A stretch of DNA of 64,000 nucleotides from BOG-908 sp965199235 (GTDB taxonomy: Bacteria > Pseudomonadota > Alphaproteobacteria > Acetobacterales > Acetobacteraceae), in assembly GCA_965199235.1 (NCBI GenBank), contig CBDAQU010000002.1:186001-250000 (forward strand). The letters are read 5' to 3'. The position numbers and the translations under genes are program-made. The notes beneath the pieces are model-generated. The model was not told the DNA's origin. It ran no database searches and saw nothing but the letters and a program-made list of their open reading frames with translations. Shown one piece after another: positions 17,563 to 26,119 of the stretch (the first letter of the stretch is position 1; each line of letters opens with the position of its first letter).

Positions 17563-18519
17563 CTAGACGAAGCGGGCGAGGCGAACGGCGGTGTGGCCGC
17601 GGCTCGGCCGCAGGCTGGGCATCACCAGCAGGCAGTCGTCGTGCGGCGTGCGTATCTCCACCCCGCCATCAATGGCGATCAGGGTGTCGCGCCTGGGCAC
17701 CACATCGCCGCCGCGGAAATCCTGCACGAAGCTGAAGCCACCCGAACACGCGGTCACTGCCACCGTGACCTCCGCCTGGCGGGGCTGTTGCTGGGCCGCA
17801 CCGGGATCCTGTTCGCTCAGCCCGGTCGCGGCCAGCAGGCCTGCGATCGCCGCCTCCATCGCCGCCACAGTGCCGTGCCTCCAGTGCTGGCCGGCTTCGA
17901 CCAGAACGGCCATCCTGCCGCTGTCCTCGCTGACGAACGGGGCGTAGTCGATCAGCCGCCGGCCGCTTGCGTGGCCGGTATCGGCGACGACCAGGTTCGG
18001 CGTGCCGATCGCGGTCGCCAGGGCGCGGCCTCGCCTGGTCGGGCCGCAGAGCAGGAGCGGCTCGGACGGCCACAGCATGGAGTGGAGGTCCAGCAGCGCG
18101 TCGGCGCTCTCGATCACCGGCCGGATGGCGCGGGCGCGCGCAAGCTCAGTGCTTTGGCGCGGGCCGTCCAGCAGATCGGCATCCCACAGGCGGTTCATGT
18201 CCTCGTCGACGTAGCGCGAGGCGGTGGGCTGCGAGGGGTCGAACCGGTCGAATGCGTCGAGGTTGGCGAAGCCTGCGGTCAGCGTGCCGCGCAACGGCGC
18301 CGGGCGAGACTGCAGCAGGCGCGAGAGCGCCACCGCCCCGCCGATCTCGTTGCCGTGCACGAGCGCCACGATGACGACGTGGGGGCCGGGCTCCGGCCCG
18401 GAGAAACGCCAGAAGCCGGGAAGCCCCGCGTTGCCGTCCCGCCAGGGCAGCAGGTCGGGCGCCCCAAGCTCCATGACGAATTCAGGCAGGGCCTGACTGG
18501 TTACCGCGTCGGACGTCAT
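17563..18519 (-). CDS. Succinylglutamate desuccinylase/aspartoacylase family metallohydrolase
   Basis: 318 residues of the M14-like AstE/AspA family. Zinc-site motifs are visible: ALVHGNEIGGAVAL (His and Glu ligands), then DMNRLWD, and DLHSMLWPS (third histidine). ILVEAGQH-type VLVEAGQHWRHG carries the catalytic glutamate. It cleaves an N-acyl amino acid; the acyl group is unknown. It has no signal peptide and is probably cytoplasmic. Single gene on the minus strand, convergent with the GNAT gene and divergent from the SRPBCC gene. Confidence 0.85.
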   Translation of the reverse strand: MTSDAVTSQALPEFVMELGAPDLLPWRDGNAGLPGFWRFSGPEPGPHVVIVALVHGNEIGGAVALSRLLQSRPAPLRGTLTAGFANLDAFDRFDPSQPTASRYVDEDMNRLWDADLLDGPRQSTELARARAIRPVIESADALLDLHSMLWPSEPLLLCGPTRRGRALATAIGTPNLVVADTGHASGRRLIDYAPFVSEDSGRMAVLVEAGQHWRHGTVAAMEAAIAGLLAATGLSEQDPGAAQQQPRQAEVTVAVTACSGGFSFVQDFRGGDVVPRRDTLIAIDGGVEIRTPHDDCLLVMPSLRPSRGHTAVRLARFV

Positions 18520-18683
18520 CGGCCGTGCTTCAATGCCCTGTATCAGCCGGTTGATCGGGCAACTCTATACGCGCCGCCGGCCAGGGCAAACCGGACTCCT
18601 CGTAGCCGTGGCCGAACCGCCCGGTTGACAGCCCTGCCGCGCGCACGGAACCGTGGGCCCGCAACAAAAAATCGGGAAACGCC

Positions 18684-19175
18684 ATGATCCGCCATTTCGG
18701 GGCCGCATCGCTGGTATCGGTCATCGCCCTCAACCAGGCTAGCGCGGCAGAGGTGACGGAGACGATCAAAACCACGGCGTCCCCCGCCCGGGTCTGGAGC
18801 ATCGTCGGCAAGTTCGAGGGCATCGCCACCTGGCTGCCCGGGGCGGCGAGCAGCCCGGCCGACCACGGCGGCACGGTCGGGTCGGTTCGCGTCATCACGC
18901 TGAAGGCGCCCGGCAATCCCACGGTGACCGAGAAGCTGACCGCCATGCACGCGCACAGCTACAGCTACGCGATAGAGGCGGTGGACCCCAAGGTGCTTCC
19001 CGTCACCGGCTACACCTCGACCATCTCGGTGGCCAGATCCGGCGCCGGTTCTCTGGTCACCTGGCACGGCAGCTTCCAGCCTGCGGGCGGCGCCGACGAT
19101 GCCAGCGCGAGCAAAGCTGTGAGCGGGCTGTATCGCGCGGGCCTGGGGGCCATCAAGACGATGGCCGAGCGGTAG
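18684..19175 (+). CDS. Exported SRPBCC (START-like) protein
   Basis: 163 residues. The N-terminus (MIRHFGAASLVSVIALNQASA-AE) is a signal peptide with an AxA cleavage site. The rest is a polyketide-cyclase/SRPBCC fold: ETIKTTASPARVWSIVGKFEGIATWLPG, then YSYAIEAVDPKVLPVTGYTSTISV, and a long C-terminal helix. These proteins form a deep hydrophobic cavity that binds lipids or other ligands. It acts in the periplasm, ligand unknown. Its last 23 bases overlap the convergent glycosylase gene. Confidence 0.82.
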   Translation: MIRHFGAASLVSVIALNQASAAEVTETIKTTASPARVWSIVGKFEGIATWLPGAASSPADHGGTVGSVRVITLKAPGNPTVTEKLTAMHAHSYSYAIEAVDPKVLPVTGYTSTISVARSGAGSLVTWHGSFQPAGGADDASASKAVSGLYRAGLGAIKTMAER

Positions 19176-19809
19176 GCCCGCAGGCGGCGACGAGCTCGCT
19201 CACCGCGGTTTCGAACATCTCCGTCGTCAGGCGGCGGGTCGAGGTGTTGTAGCGGGAAACGTGGTAGCTGTCGGCCAGGACCAGGCCGTTCGGCAGCACG
19301 TGCCTGGCGCCGTGGGCGAACTTCACCCGCGATGCCGGCACGCCGACCGCGCGCAGCGTCGCGGCATGGGCCAGCAGGCCGAGTGCGAGGACTGCGTGCA
19401 GCCTCGGAGCCTTCAGCTCGCCGGCCAGGAAAGGGTTGCAGGTCAGGATCTCCGCAGGCTTGGGCAGGTTGGCAGGCGGCACGCATCGCACCGCGTTGGC
19501 GATCCGCACGCCGTGCAGCGTCAGCCCGTCCGACGGATCGGCCAGGTAGCGCCCGCGTGCCAGGCCCGTCTTGAGCAGGGTTTCGTAGAGGAGGATGCCC
19601 GCGTGGTCGCCGGTGAACGGCCGGCCGGTCCGGTTGGCGCCGCGCACGCCGGGCGCCATGCCGACAATGAGGAGCCAGGCATCCGGCGGCCCGAAGCTCG
19701 GCACGGGGCCGTTGAACCAGCCAGGGTTCTCCGCCCTGTTGGCCTGGCGGTAGGCGAGAAGGCGCGGGCATAGCGGGCAATCCCGCGGCGGAGCGGCCGG
19801 CAGCGGCAT
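19153..19809 (-). CDS. Uracil-DNA glycosylase, family 5 (UdgB-like)
   Basis: 218 residues. CPLCPRL at the N-terminus supplies cysteines of the family's iron-sulfur site, with others at VRCVPP and TCNPF. The active-site region reads LIVGMAPGVRGANRTGRPFTGDHAG, where the alanine in place of a polar residue is typical of family 5. DSYHVSRYNT near the C-terminus matches motif II (HpS-like). It removes uracil and related deaminated bases from DNA. Located between a periplasmic protein gene and a NYN-domain gene. Confidence 0.88.
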   Translation of the reverse strand: MPLPAAPPRDCPLCPRLLAYRQANRAENPGWFNGPVPSFGPPDAWLLIVGMAPGVRGANRTGRPFTGDHAGILLYETLLKTGLARGRYLADPSDGLTLHGVRIANAVRCVPPANLPKPAEILTCNPFLAGELKAPRLHAVLALGLLAHAATLRAVGVPASRVKFAHGARHVLPNGLVLADSYHVSRYNTSTRRLTTEMFETAVSELVAACGPTARPSS

Positions 19810-19843
19810 TTCGGGCGTGGCTACAGGGGGCGTGTACCCCTCC

Positions 19844-20431
19844 CTAGACGTGGTCGTGCGGCTCCACCGGTGCGGAACCGGGCACGCGCGGCCGCGGCTC
19901 GGTCTGGCGGCGGGTGAACTCCGGTGCGATGTCGGCCAGGTCGAGAAACTGGTCGGCCTGCCGGCGCAGCTCGTCGGCCACCATCGGCGGCGTGGTGCGG
20001 ATGGAGGACACGACAGAGACGCGCACGCCGCGACGCTGAACCGCCTCGATCAACCGGCGGAAATCGCTGTCGCCGCTGAACAGCACGGCGTGGTCCATCT
20101 TGTCGGCCAGCTCGAGCATGTCGATTGCGAGCTCGATGTCCATGTTGCCCTTCACGCGCCGCCGGCCGGCGGCATCGGTGAACTCGCGCGCGGGTTTCGT
20201 CACCAGAGTGTAGCCGTTGTAGGCCAGCCAGTCGGTGAGCGGCTTCAGCGGCGAGTATTCTTCGGTCTCCAACACGGCCGAGTAGTAATATGCACGCAGG
20301 ACGTGTGTCTTGCGCCTGAAAAACTCCAACAGGTTGCGGTAGTCGACATCGAAGCCCAGGTTACGTGAGGCGGAATACAAGCTGGCGCCGTCTATGAACA
20401 GGCAGACGCGTTCATCGGGAAAGAAATGCAT
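19844..20431 (-). CDS. NYN-domain (LabA/DUF88) putative ribonuclease
   Basis: 195 residues. The PIN-like NYN domain shows CLFIDGASLYSASRNLGFDVDY, with the first catalytic aspartate. KGNMDIELAIDMLELADKMDHAVLFSGDSDFRRLIEAVQRRGVRV follows with the remaining acidic residues (NMDIELAID, GDSDF). That pattern predicts a metal-dependent nuclease, probably on RNA. Family members such as LabA have regulatory roles elsewhere. The C-terminal 25 residues are disordered. Divergent from folK. Confidence 0.88.
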   Translation of the reverse strand: MHFFPDERVCLFIDGASLYSASRNLGFDVDYRNLLEFFRRKTHVLRAYYYSAVLETEEYSPLKPLTDWLAYNGYTLVTKPAREFTDAAGRRRVKGNMDIELAIDMLELADKMDHAVLFSGDSDFRRLIEAVQRRGVRVSVVSSIRTTPPMVADELRRQADQFLDLADIAPEFTRRQTEPRPRVPGSAPVEPHDHV

Positions 20432-20515
20432 GGACGCCTCTCGACAGTCTTTTTATCGGCTGAACATCGCCCGGAAAGAACACATGGTTAAGCCCGTCCA
20501 TAATTCGGATGCAAG

Positions 20516-21019
20516 ATGGCCGAACACTTCGGTGTGATTGTGGCGGTGGGGGCAAACCTTCCCGGGCTGGACGGCGAATCGCCTTTGCAGGCCTGCGAGC
20601 GTGCCGTGCGCATGATCGCCGGACTGCCCGACACCTCCGGCGTGACGCGCTCGCGCTGGTTCTCCAGCGCACCGGTGCCGGCTTCGGGCCAGCCGCGCTA
20701 CGTCAACGGCGTGGTCGCCCTGCACACCGGGCTTTCGCCGGCCGAGCTGCTGGCCCGGCTGCATGGCATCGAGCGCGAGGCGGGCCGCGCCCGCACGCTG
20801 CCCAACGCCGCACGCACGCTCGACCTGGACATCATCGACATGGGCGGGCTGGTCCGGTCGGCGCCCGACCCCGTCCTCCCCCACCCGCGTGCGCACCTCC
20901 GGCGGTTCGTGCTGCTGCCCCTGCGGGACGTGGCGCCGGGCTGGGTGCATCCGGTGACAGGCCAGGGCGTGCAGGCGTTGCTGGCGAGCTTGCCGTCCCA
21001 GGACGTCGTTCCCTGCTGA
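20516..21019 (+). CDS. folK: 2-amino-4-hydroxy-6-hydroxymethyldihydropteridine pyrophosphokinase
   Basis: 167 residues. The enzyme moves pyrophosphate from ATP to the pterin in folate synthesis. Visible motifs are IVAVGANLPG at the N-terminus, RSRWFSSAPVPASGQPRYVNGVVALHT, and ARTLDLDIIDMGG with the metal-binding aspartates, then PHPRAHLRRFVLLPLRDVAPGWVHP. Length and order match FolK fully. No folP or folB is adjacent. It is followed by the rpoZ promoter region. Confidence 0.96.
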   Translation: MAEHFGVIVAVGANLPGLDGESPLQACERAVRMIAGLPDTSGVTRSRWFSSAPVPASGQPRYVNGVVALHTGLSPAELLARLHGIEREAGRARTLPNAARTLDLDIIDMGGLVRSAPDPVLPHPRAHLRRFVLLPLRDVAPGWVHPVTGQGVQALLASLPSQDVVPC

Positions 21020-21028
21020 CCCTGCGCC

Positions 21029-21057
21029 TTGCGGTACGGCCGGCAAGACCGTAGTTT
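21029..21057 (+). promoter_or_regulatory. Possible rpoZ promoter
   Basis: TTGCGG (21029-21034) and TAGTTT (21052-21057) are separated by 17 bases, about 70 bases before the rpoZ start. This is a reasonable housekeeping-sigma match for a GC-rich alphaproteobacterium; read by eye. Confidence 0.35.
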
Positions 21058-21128
21058 GAAAGTTTGCCGAAGCTGCGTCTTGCGACGCCCGCACGGCCGG
21101 ATCACAGGCGAGACGGAGTTTCATTCGT

Positions 21129-21527
21129 ATGGCGCGAGTAACCGTGGAAGATTGCGTCGAGCGCGTGCCCAACCGGTTCGAGCTGGTGCTGCTGGCCGCG
21201 CAGCGTGCGCGCAACATCAGCCGTGGCGAGGAGCTGACGGTGGAGCGCGACAACGACAAGAATCCTGTCGTGGCGCTGCGCGAAATCGCCGACGAGACCA
21301 TCGAGCTGCCCAAGCTGGAGCAGGACCTGATCAAGTCGCTGTCGCGCTCGCCCGAGCCGGAGCCGGCCGACGAGGAGGTGCTCGACCTTATCCCGACCGA
21401 CCAGAACATCTTCGGGCTGCAGGACATCTCCGCCGAGGAGGAAGCGGCCGGCATGGCGCAGGAGGAGATGACGCCCGACGACATCGAGAATGCCATCGAG
21501 GCGGAACTGGGCGGGCGACGCCGCTGA
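21129..21527 (+). CDS. rpoZ: RNA polymerase omega subunit
   Basis: 132 residues. MARVTVEDCVERVPNRFELVLLAAQRARNI is the diagnostic N-terminus, followed by NDKNPVVALREIADETI. Omega binds the beta-prime subunit and helps RNA polymerase assembly and ppGpp response. The C-terminal ~60 residues are acidic and variable (EPEPADEEVLDLI), as in other alphaproteobacteria. A GGAG ribosome binding site precedes the start. The stop codon coincides with the target duplication of a MITE-like element inserted before rsh. Confidence 0.97.
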   Translation: MARVTVEDCVERVPNRFELVLLAAQRARNISRGEELTVERDNDKNPVVALREIADETIELPKLEQDLIKSLSRSPEPEPADEEVLDLIPTDQNIFGLQDISAEEEAAGMAQEEMTPDDIENAIEAELGGRRR

Positions 21528-21666
21528 CGGGTGCTTGACAACGCTACTATGGCGGCCGTCCGACGCGCGTTCTGCGCTTCCGGTGCTCACGGCCCGAACG
21601 GCCGCTCCGCTCCGGTTGTGGGAACGCACGCCGGATGACTCGCCCCAGCGCGTTCTCAAGCACCCG
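21528..21666. mobile_element. MITE-like element, copy 2, inserted on the rpoZ stop codon
   Basis: 139 bases with terminal inverted repeats CGGGTGCTTGACAACGC (21528-21544) and, on the other strand, CGGGTGCTTGAGAACGC (21666-21650), 16 of 17 identical. Both ends are flanked by CTGA (21524-21527 and 21667-21670), a perfect 4-base target duplication whose TGA is the rpoZ stop. The interior (CCGGTGCTCACGGCCCGAAC, then GGCCGCTCCG) closely matches the element beside fabH at 25018-25155. It encodes nothing. It fills most of the rpoZ-rsh gap, so it may carry the rsh leader. Confidence 0.75.
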
Positions 21667-21688
21667 CTGAAACTCACCACGGCTCTCT

Positions 21689-23938
21689 ATGGCGGCATCG
21701 CACTCCCTCCCTGACAAAATCCTGGCGCCTGAGGGCGGTGGGGGGTTGATCGCGGCGCGGGAGCAGAAGCTGGCGGCGCGGGTCCAGACATACGCGCCGG
21801 GGGCCGATACCGGGCTGATCGACGCGGCGTTCAGCCTGGCCGCCCAGGCCCACGGCGCGCAGACGCGCGACAACGGCGACCCCTACATAACCCATCCGAT
21901 CGCCGTCGCCGAGATACTGGCCGGCTACCATCTCGACGTCGCCAGCATCTGCACCGCCCTGCTGCACGACACGGTGGAAGACACCAGCGTCACGATGCGC
22001 GACATCGAGGCGCGCTTTGGTCCTGCCATCGCCGGGCTGGTGGACGGCGTGACCAAGCTGAACAAGCTGGAGCTGCAATCGGACCGCACCAAGCAGGCGG
22101 AGAATTTCCGCAAGCTGGTGCTCGCGATGAGCCGCGACATTCGTGTGCTGATCGTCAAGCTCGCCGACCGGCTGCACAACATGCGCACCCTGGGCTTCGT
22201 GCAGAAGCGGGAGCGGCGGCAACGCATCGCGCACGAGACGATGGACATCTACGCGCCGCTCGCTGCCCGCATCGGCATGGATGCGCTGAAGACCGAGCTG
22301 CAGAACCGCGCCTTCGCCGAGCTGGAGCCGGAAGCGCACGGCACTATACAGGCCAGGCTGAACTACCTGCGCGGCCAGGGTGCCGACGTGATCGAGGAGG
22401 TTCGGCGCGAGCTGAGGCAGGTGTGCCAGGACGCCGGCGTGGAGGTGCTGGAAGTCTCCGGCCGGGAGAAGAGCGCTTTCTCCATCTGGCAGAAGATGCA
22501 GATGCGCAACGTCGCCTTCGAACAGCTCTCCGACATCATGGCGTTCCGCATTGTCGTGCCGACGCGTGAGCAGTGCTACATGGCGCTCGGCGCCGTGCAC
22601 AACGCGTTTCCCGTGATCGCCGGCCGCTTCAAGGATTACATCTCCACCCCCAAGGCGAACGGCTACCAGAGCCTGCACACCGGGGTGACGCTGCGGCATC
22701 CGCGCAACCAGAAGATCGAGGTGCAGATACGCACGCGCGAGATGCACGACATCGCCGATAACGGCGTCGCCGCGCATTGGAACTACAAGGAGCTGGACAC
22801 CGAGCCGCCGAGCGAGGCGCAGAACTTCGGCTGGGTCAAGGATCTGCTGGAGATCCTCGACAATTCGGCCGCACCCGACGAGTTCCTCGAGAACACCAAG
22901 CTGGAGCTCTATCAGGACCAGGTCTTCTGTTTCACGCCGAAGGGGCAGCTGATCCAGCTGCCGCGCGGCGCGACCCCGATCGACTTCGCCTACGCCGTGC
23001 ACAGCCAGGTCGGCGACACCACGGTGGGCGCCAAGATCAACGGCCGGCTGATGCCGCTGCGCACCGAGCTCGCCAACGGCGACCAGGTCGAGGTCATGAC
23101 AGCGCGCGGGGGCACGCCCTCGCCGTCCTGGGAGCGCTGGGTGGTCACCGGCAAGGCGCGCGCGCGCATTCGCCGCTACGTGGCAGGCCAGCAGCGCGCG
23201 CAGACGATCGAGCAGGGACGCACCGCGCTGACCCGCGCCTTCCGCCAGGAAGGACTGGACGGGTCGGAAAAGGTGCTGGAGACCGCGCTGAAGTCCCTGA
23301 AATGCGCGACGCTCGCCGACATCTACGTGGCCGTCGGCGGCGGCCATCTCGGGCCGAAGGACGTGGTGCACGCGGCCTACCCCGAGCTTGCGGAAGCGGC
23401 GCGCAGCCCGCGCATGATGCCGGCGCTGCTCGCGCGCTCGCCCACCGCCAAGCCGCCCTCGCGCGACAGCGGGATGGCGATCACCGGGCTGGTCAGCGGC
23501 ATGGCGGTGCATTACGCCGGGTGCTGCCACGCGCTGCCGGGCGACGCGATCGTGGGCATCGTCACGACCGGCAAGGGTGTGACCATACACACCAGAGGCT
23601 GTTCCACCCTGGAGACCTTTGCAGCGACCCCGGAGCGCTTCATCGATGTCGACTGGGACTACACCGCCTGCGCCGACGCGAGCGGCGCCAGGAAGGGAAC
23701 GCATACCGGCCGGATCAGCGTCATCGCGGTCAACGAGCCCTCGACGCTGGGCAACCTGACCAACGCCGTCGCGCGCCAGGACGGCGGCGTGACCAATTTG
23801 AAGATCGTCAACCGCCAGCAGGATTTTATCGAAATCCTGGTCGATGTGGAGGTGCGCGACCTGCGCCACCTGTCGATGGTGATCGCGGGCCTGCGCGCGG
23901 TCAGCGGGCTTACGCAGGTCGAGCGCGACCATGCGTGA
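21689..23938 (+). CDS. rsh: Bifunctional (p)ppGpp synthetase/hydrolase
   Basis: 749 residues of the RelA/SpoT (Rsh) type, the sole long form expected in alphaproteobacteria. The hydrolase domain shows NGDPYITHPIAVAEIL and ALLHDTVEDT, with the HD metal site intact. The synthetase domain carries GREKSAFSIWQKMQ and SDIMAFRIVV, then TPKANGYQSLHTGV. A TGS domain (FCFTPKGQLIQLPRGATPIDFAYAVH) and a C-terminal ACT domain (IVNRQQDFIEILVDVEVRD) follow. It sets the stringent-response alarmone level. rpoZ lies upstream and acpS 9 bases downstream. Confidence 0.97.
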   Translation: MAASHSLPDKILAPEGGGGLIAAREQKLAARVQTYAPGADTGLIDAAFSLAAQAHGAQTRDNGDPYITHPIAVAEILAGYHLDVASICTALLHDTVEDTSVTMRDIEARFGPAIAGLVDGVTKLNKLELQSDRTKQAENFRKLVLAMSRDIRVLIVKLADRLHNMRTLGFVQKRERRQRIAHETMDIYAPLAARIGMDALKTELQNRAFAELEPEAHGTIQARLNYLRGQGADVIEEVRRELRQVCQDAGVEVLEVSGREKSAFSIWQKMQMRNVAFEQLSDIMAFRIVVPTREQCYMALGAVHNAFPVIAGRFKDYISTPKANGYQSLHTGVTLRHPRNQKIEVQIRTREMHDIADNGVAAHWNYKELDTEPPSEAQNFGWVKDLLEILDNSAAPDEFLENTKLELYQDQVFCFTPKGQLIQLPRGATPIDFAYAVHSQVGDTTVGAKINGRLMPLRTELANGDQVEVMTARGGTPSPSWERWVVTGKARARIRRYVAGQQRAQTIEQGRTALTRAFRQEGLDGSEKVLETALKSLKCATLADIYVAVGGGHLGPKDVVHAAYPELAEAARSPRMMPALLARSPTAKPPSRDSGMAITGLVSGMAVHYAGCCHALPGDAIVGIVTTGKGVTIHTRGCSTLETFAATPERFIDVDWDYTACADASGARKGTHTGRISVIAVNEPSTLGNLTNAVARQDGGVTNLKIVNRQQDFIEILVDVEVRDLRHLSMVIAGLRAVSGLTQVERDHA

Positions 23939-23947
23939 GGGACAGGC

Positions 23948-24361
23948 ATGATCATCGGCCTGGGCGCCGACCTATGCGACGTGCGGCGGGTCGAACGCGT
24001 GATGGCGCGGTTCGGCGACCGTTTCCTGCAGCGTGTGTTCACCGATGTGGAGCGGGCGCGGGCGGCCAGGCGCACCGAGGCGCTGCGGCCAGGCACCTTC
24101 GCCAAGCGCTTCGCCGCCAAGGAGGCGTGCGCCAAGGCGCTCGGAACCGGGTTTTCACAAGGCGTGTTCCACTCCGACATGGGGGTGGTAAACCTGCCGA
24201 GCGGCCAGCCGACGATGAGGCTGACGGGAGGCGCGCTGGCGCGTCTGCGCGAGATTACGCCGGACGGCATGGACACGCAGCTCGCGCTGACGATGACCGA
24301 CGAGCTGCCGTATGCATTCGCCCAGGTCATCATCACCGCAACCAGGCAAGACCCGATATAG
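23948..24361 (+). CDS. acpS: Holo-[acyl-carrier-protein] synthase
   Basis: 137 residues. MIIGLGADLCDVRRVERVMARFGDRFLQRVFT carries the metal-binding aspartate, and FAKRFAAKEACAKALGTGF the catalytic glutamate and CoA-binding residues. It attaches 4'-phosphopantetheine to the acyl carrier protein. It follows rsh by 9 bases and is likely in the same transcript. In many relatives lepB, rnc and era come next; here a DUF4142 gene follows instead. Confidence 0.95.
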   Translation: MIIGLGADLCDVRRVERVMARFGDRFLQRVFTDVERARAARRTEALRPGTFAKRFAAKEACAKALGTGFSQGVFHSDMGVVNLPSGQPTMRLTGGALARLREITPDGMDTQLALTMTDELPYAFAQVIITATRQDPI

Positions 24362-24466
24362 GAGTAGCTGCCGAGGCGTGCGGCGGCGGTTGCCGAGTCC
24401 GCTCGCATCGTGCAGACCCGCCATCGACCGAACCGGCGCGGGTTCTCGGGCCATCAGGGAGGCAGT

Positions 24467-24979
24467 ATGTCGACACTATCTGTTGTTTGCACGGTGTCGG
24501 CCCTGGCGGTCGGGGCGGCGATGCCGGCACGGGCGGCAGAGGCCGTGTCCCAGGCCGACCGCGCGTTTGTCGCCATGGTCAGCCAGGGCGGCATGTTCGA
24601 GGTCGCGGCCGGAGCGATCGCAGCGAGCCAGGGCAACACGGAAGACATCAAGGACCAGGGCACGACGGAGGAGCACGACCACGAGCTGGTGGGCGGTAAG
24701 CTGAAAGCGATCGCGGAGAAGGCGGGCATCGCCGTGCAGCCGAAGCTGAACCAGCAGTTCGAGCGCCAGGTGGACGAGCTCAAAAGCCTGTCAGGCCCCG
24801 CCTTCGATGCCGCCTACCTGAGAGAGATGGCCGACATCCACGCCAAGGACGGCGCGGCGTTCGCCAAGGAGGCCGAGAGCGGCACCAACCCGCAGCTCAA
24901 ATCCTTTGCAGCCCAGACCCACCGCATCGTCCTCCGCCACATCGGCGAGATCAAGGCGGTAGGCCCAGCCAGCAAATAG
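24467..24979 (+). CDS. Exported DUF4142 (ferritin-like) protein
   Basis: 170 residues. A signal peptide (MSTLSVVCTVSALAVGAAMPARAAEA) precedes a four-helix DUF4142 domain: FVAMVSQGGMFEVAAGAIAASQG, DHELVGGKLKAIAEKAGI, FDAAYLREMADIHAKDGAAFAKEAESG, and LKSFAAQTHRIVLRHIGEIKA. The domain is ferritin-like; its biochemical role is unknown, though it is often stress-linked. A GGGAGG ribosome binding site precedes ATG 24467. Monocistronic. Confidence 0.88.
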   Translation: MSTLSVVCTVSALAVGAAMPARAAEAVSQADRAFVAMVSQGGMFEVAAGAIAASQGNTEDIKDQGTTEEHDHELVGGKLKAIAEKAGIAVQPKLNQQFERQVDELKSLSGPAFDAAYLREMADIHAKDGAAFAKEAESGTNPQLKSFAAQTHRIVLRHIGEIKAVGPASK

Positions 24980-25017
24980 GGCAGGCTCCGAGAGGCTGCA
25001 AACAGGGTAGGCCCTAA

Positions 25018-25155
25018 GAGGCTGTTCGAAACGTGGCCCGGCGAGTCGGCTGGCGTGTCTTTGCGAGCCTCGGCGCGGAGCGGCCGTTCGGCCATGAGCA
25101 CCGGAGCGCCGCGAAGCGCGTCAGATGGCCGCCGGGGCGCGTTCCAGACAGCCTC
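25018..25155. mobile_element. MITE-like element, copy 1, inserted on the fabH stop codon
   Basis: 138 bases with imperfect terminal inverted repeats, GAGGCTGTTCGAAACG at the left and GAGGCTGTCTGGAACG on the other strand at the right. The flanks are CTAA (25014-25017) and CTAG (25156-25159); the latter contains the fabH stop TAG on the minus strand. The reverse complement aligns along its whole length with the 139-base element after rpoZ, sharing CCGGTGCTCA, GAACGGCCGCTCCGC and GACTCGCC. It has no coding content. The end sequence resembles those of some IS5-group elements. Confidence 0.75.
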
Positions 25156-26115
25156 CTAGAAGCGGACCAGTGCGGAGCCCCAGGTCAGCCCGCCGCCCAG
25201 CGCCTCCATCAGCACGAGGTGGCCCGGCTTGATCCGCCCGTCCCCGACCGCCTCGGCCAGCGCCAAAGGAATGGAGGCGGCCGAGGTGTTGGCATGCCGG
25301 TCCACGGTCACCACCACGCGCTCGGGCGGCAGGCCGAGCTTCTTGCCCATCGCGTCGATGATGCGCAGGTTGGCCTGGTGCGGCACCAGCCAGTCCACGT
25401 CGGCATGCGCCAGGCCGTTGGCGGCCAGCGCCTCGTCCACCACGGCGGCGAGCTTGACGACGGCGTGACGGAACACTTCGGGGCCTTTCATGACCAGGTG
25501 GCCGGAGCGCTCGGGCTGGCCGACAGCGCCGTCCACGTAGAGCATCCCGGCATGCGCGCCGTCGGCGTGCAGGTGGGTCGAGAGTATGCCGGCACCGTCC
25601 GCCTCGCCCGCCTGCAGCACGACCGCGCCCGCGCCGTCGCCGAACAGCACGCAGGTGGTGCGGTCCTGCCAATCGAGGATGCGGGAGTACACTTCGCTGC
25701 CGATCACCAGGGCGGTGCGTATGCTGCCCACCCGGATCAGGGCGTCGGCGGTGGCCAGCGCGTAGATGAAGCCGCTGCACGCCGCACTCACGTCGAAGGC
25801 GAAACCGGTCTTCAGGCCCAGGGCTGCCTGCACGTGCACGGCGGTGGACGGAAACGCCTCGTCCGGCGTGGCTGTGGCCAGGATGATCGCGTCAACGGCG
25901 GCTGCGTCCACGCCCGCCCGCCGCAACGCGCCCTCGGCCGCACGGGCGGCCATGAAGGCGCAGCTTTCCTTGGGCCCGGCCAGGTGGCGCTGCCGGATAC
26001 CGGTGCGGGCGACGATCCAGTCGTCGGAGGTGTCGAGGGTGCGCGCCAGCTCCTCGTTGCTGACGCGGCGTTCCGGCAGGTAGCCGGCCACCCCGGCGAT
26101 GCGCGCGCGGACCAT
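25156..26115 (-). CDS. fabH: 3-oxoacyl-ACP synthase III
   Basis: 319 residues. It starts fatty acid synthesis by condensing acetyl-CoA with malonyl-ACP. The catalytic triad is visible: cysteine in VSAACSGFIYA, histidine in VPHQANLRII, and asparagine in DRHANTSAASIPLAL. The N-terminus VRARIAGVAGYLPERRVSNEEL and DWIVARTGI are typical. I start at ATG 26115, 4 bases after the plsX stop. The longer frame upstream is antisense to nothing conserved and overlaps plsX. ihfA, usual downstream in relatives, is absent. Confidence 0.97.
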   Translation of the reverse strand: MVRARIAGVAGYLPERRVSNEELARTLDTSDDWIVARTGIRQRHLAGPKESCAFMAARAAEGALRRAGVDAAAVDAIILATATPDEAFPSTAVHVQAALGLKTGFAFDVSAACSGFIYALATADALIRVGSIRTALVIGSEVYSRILDWQDRTTCVLFGDGAGAVVLQAGEADGAGILSTHLHADGAHAGMLYVDGAVGQPERSGHLVMKGPEVFRHAVVKLAAVVDEALAANGLAHADVDWLVPHQANLRIIDAMGKKLGLPPERVVVTVDRHANTSAASIPLALAEAVGDGRIKPGHLVLMEALGGGLTWGSALVRF

Positions 26116-26119
26116 GGTG

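Noticed and set aside
21674..23932. Minus-strand open frame of 752 codons opposite rsh
   Set aside because: The rsh product has all its domains and motifs; the antisense product is His/Arg/Gly-rich and matches nothing.
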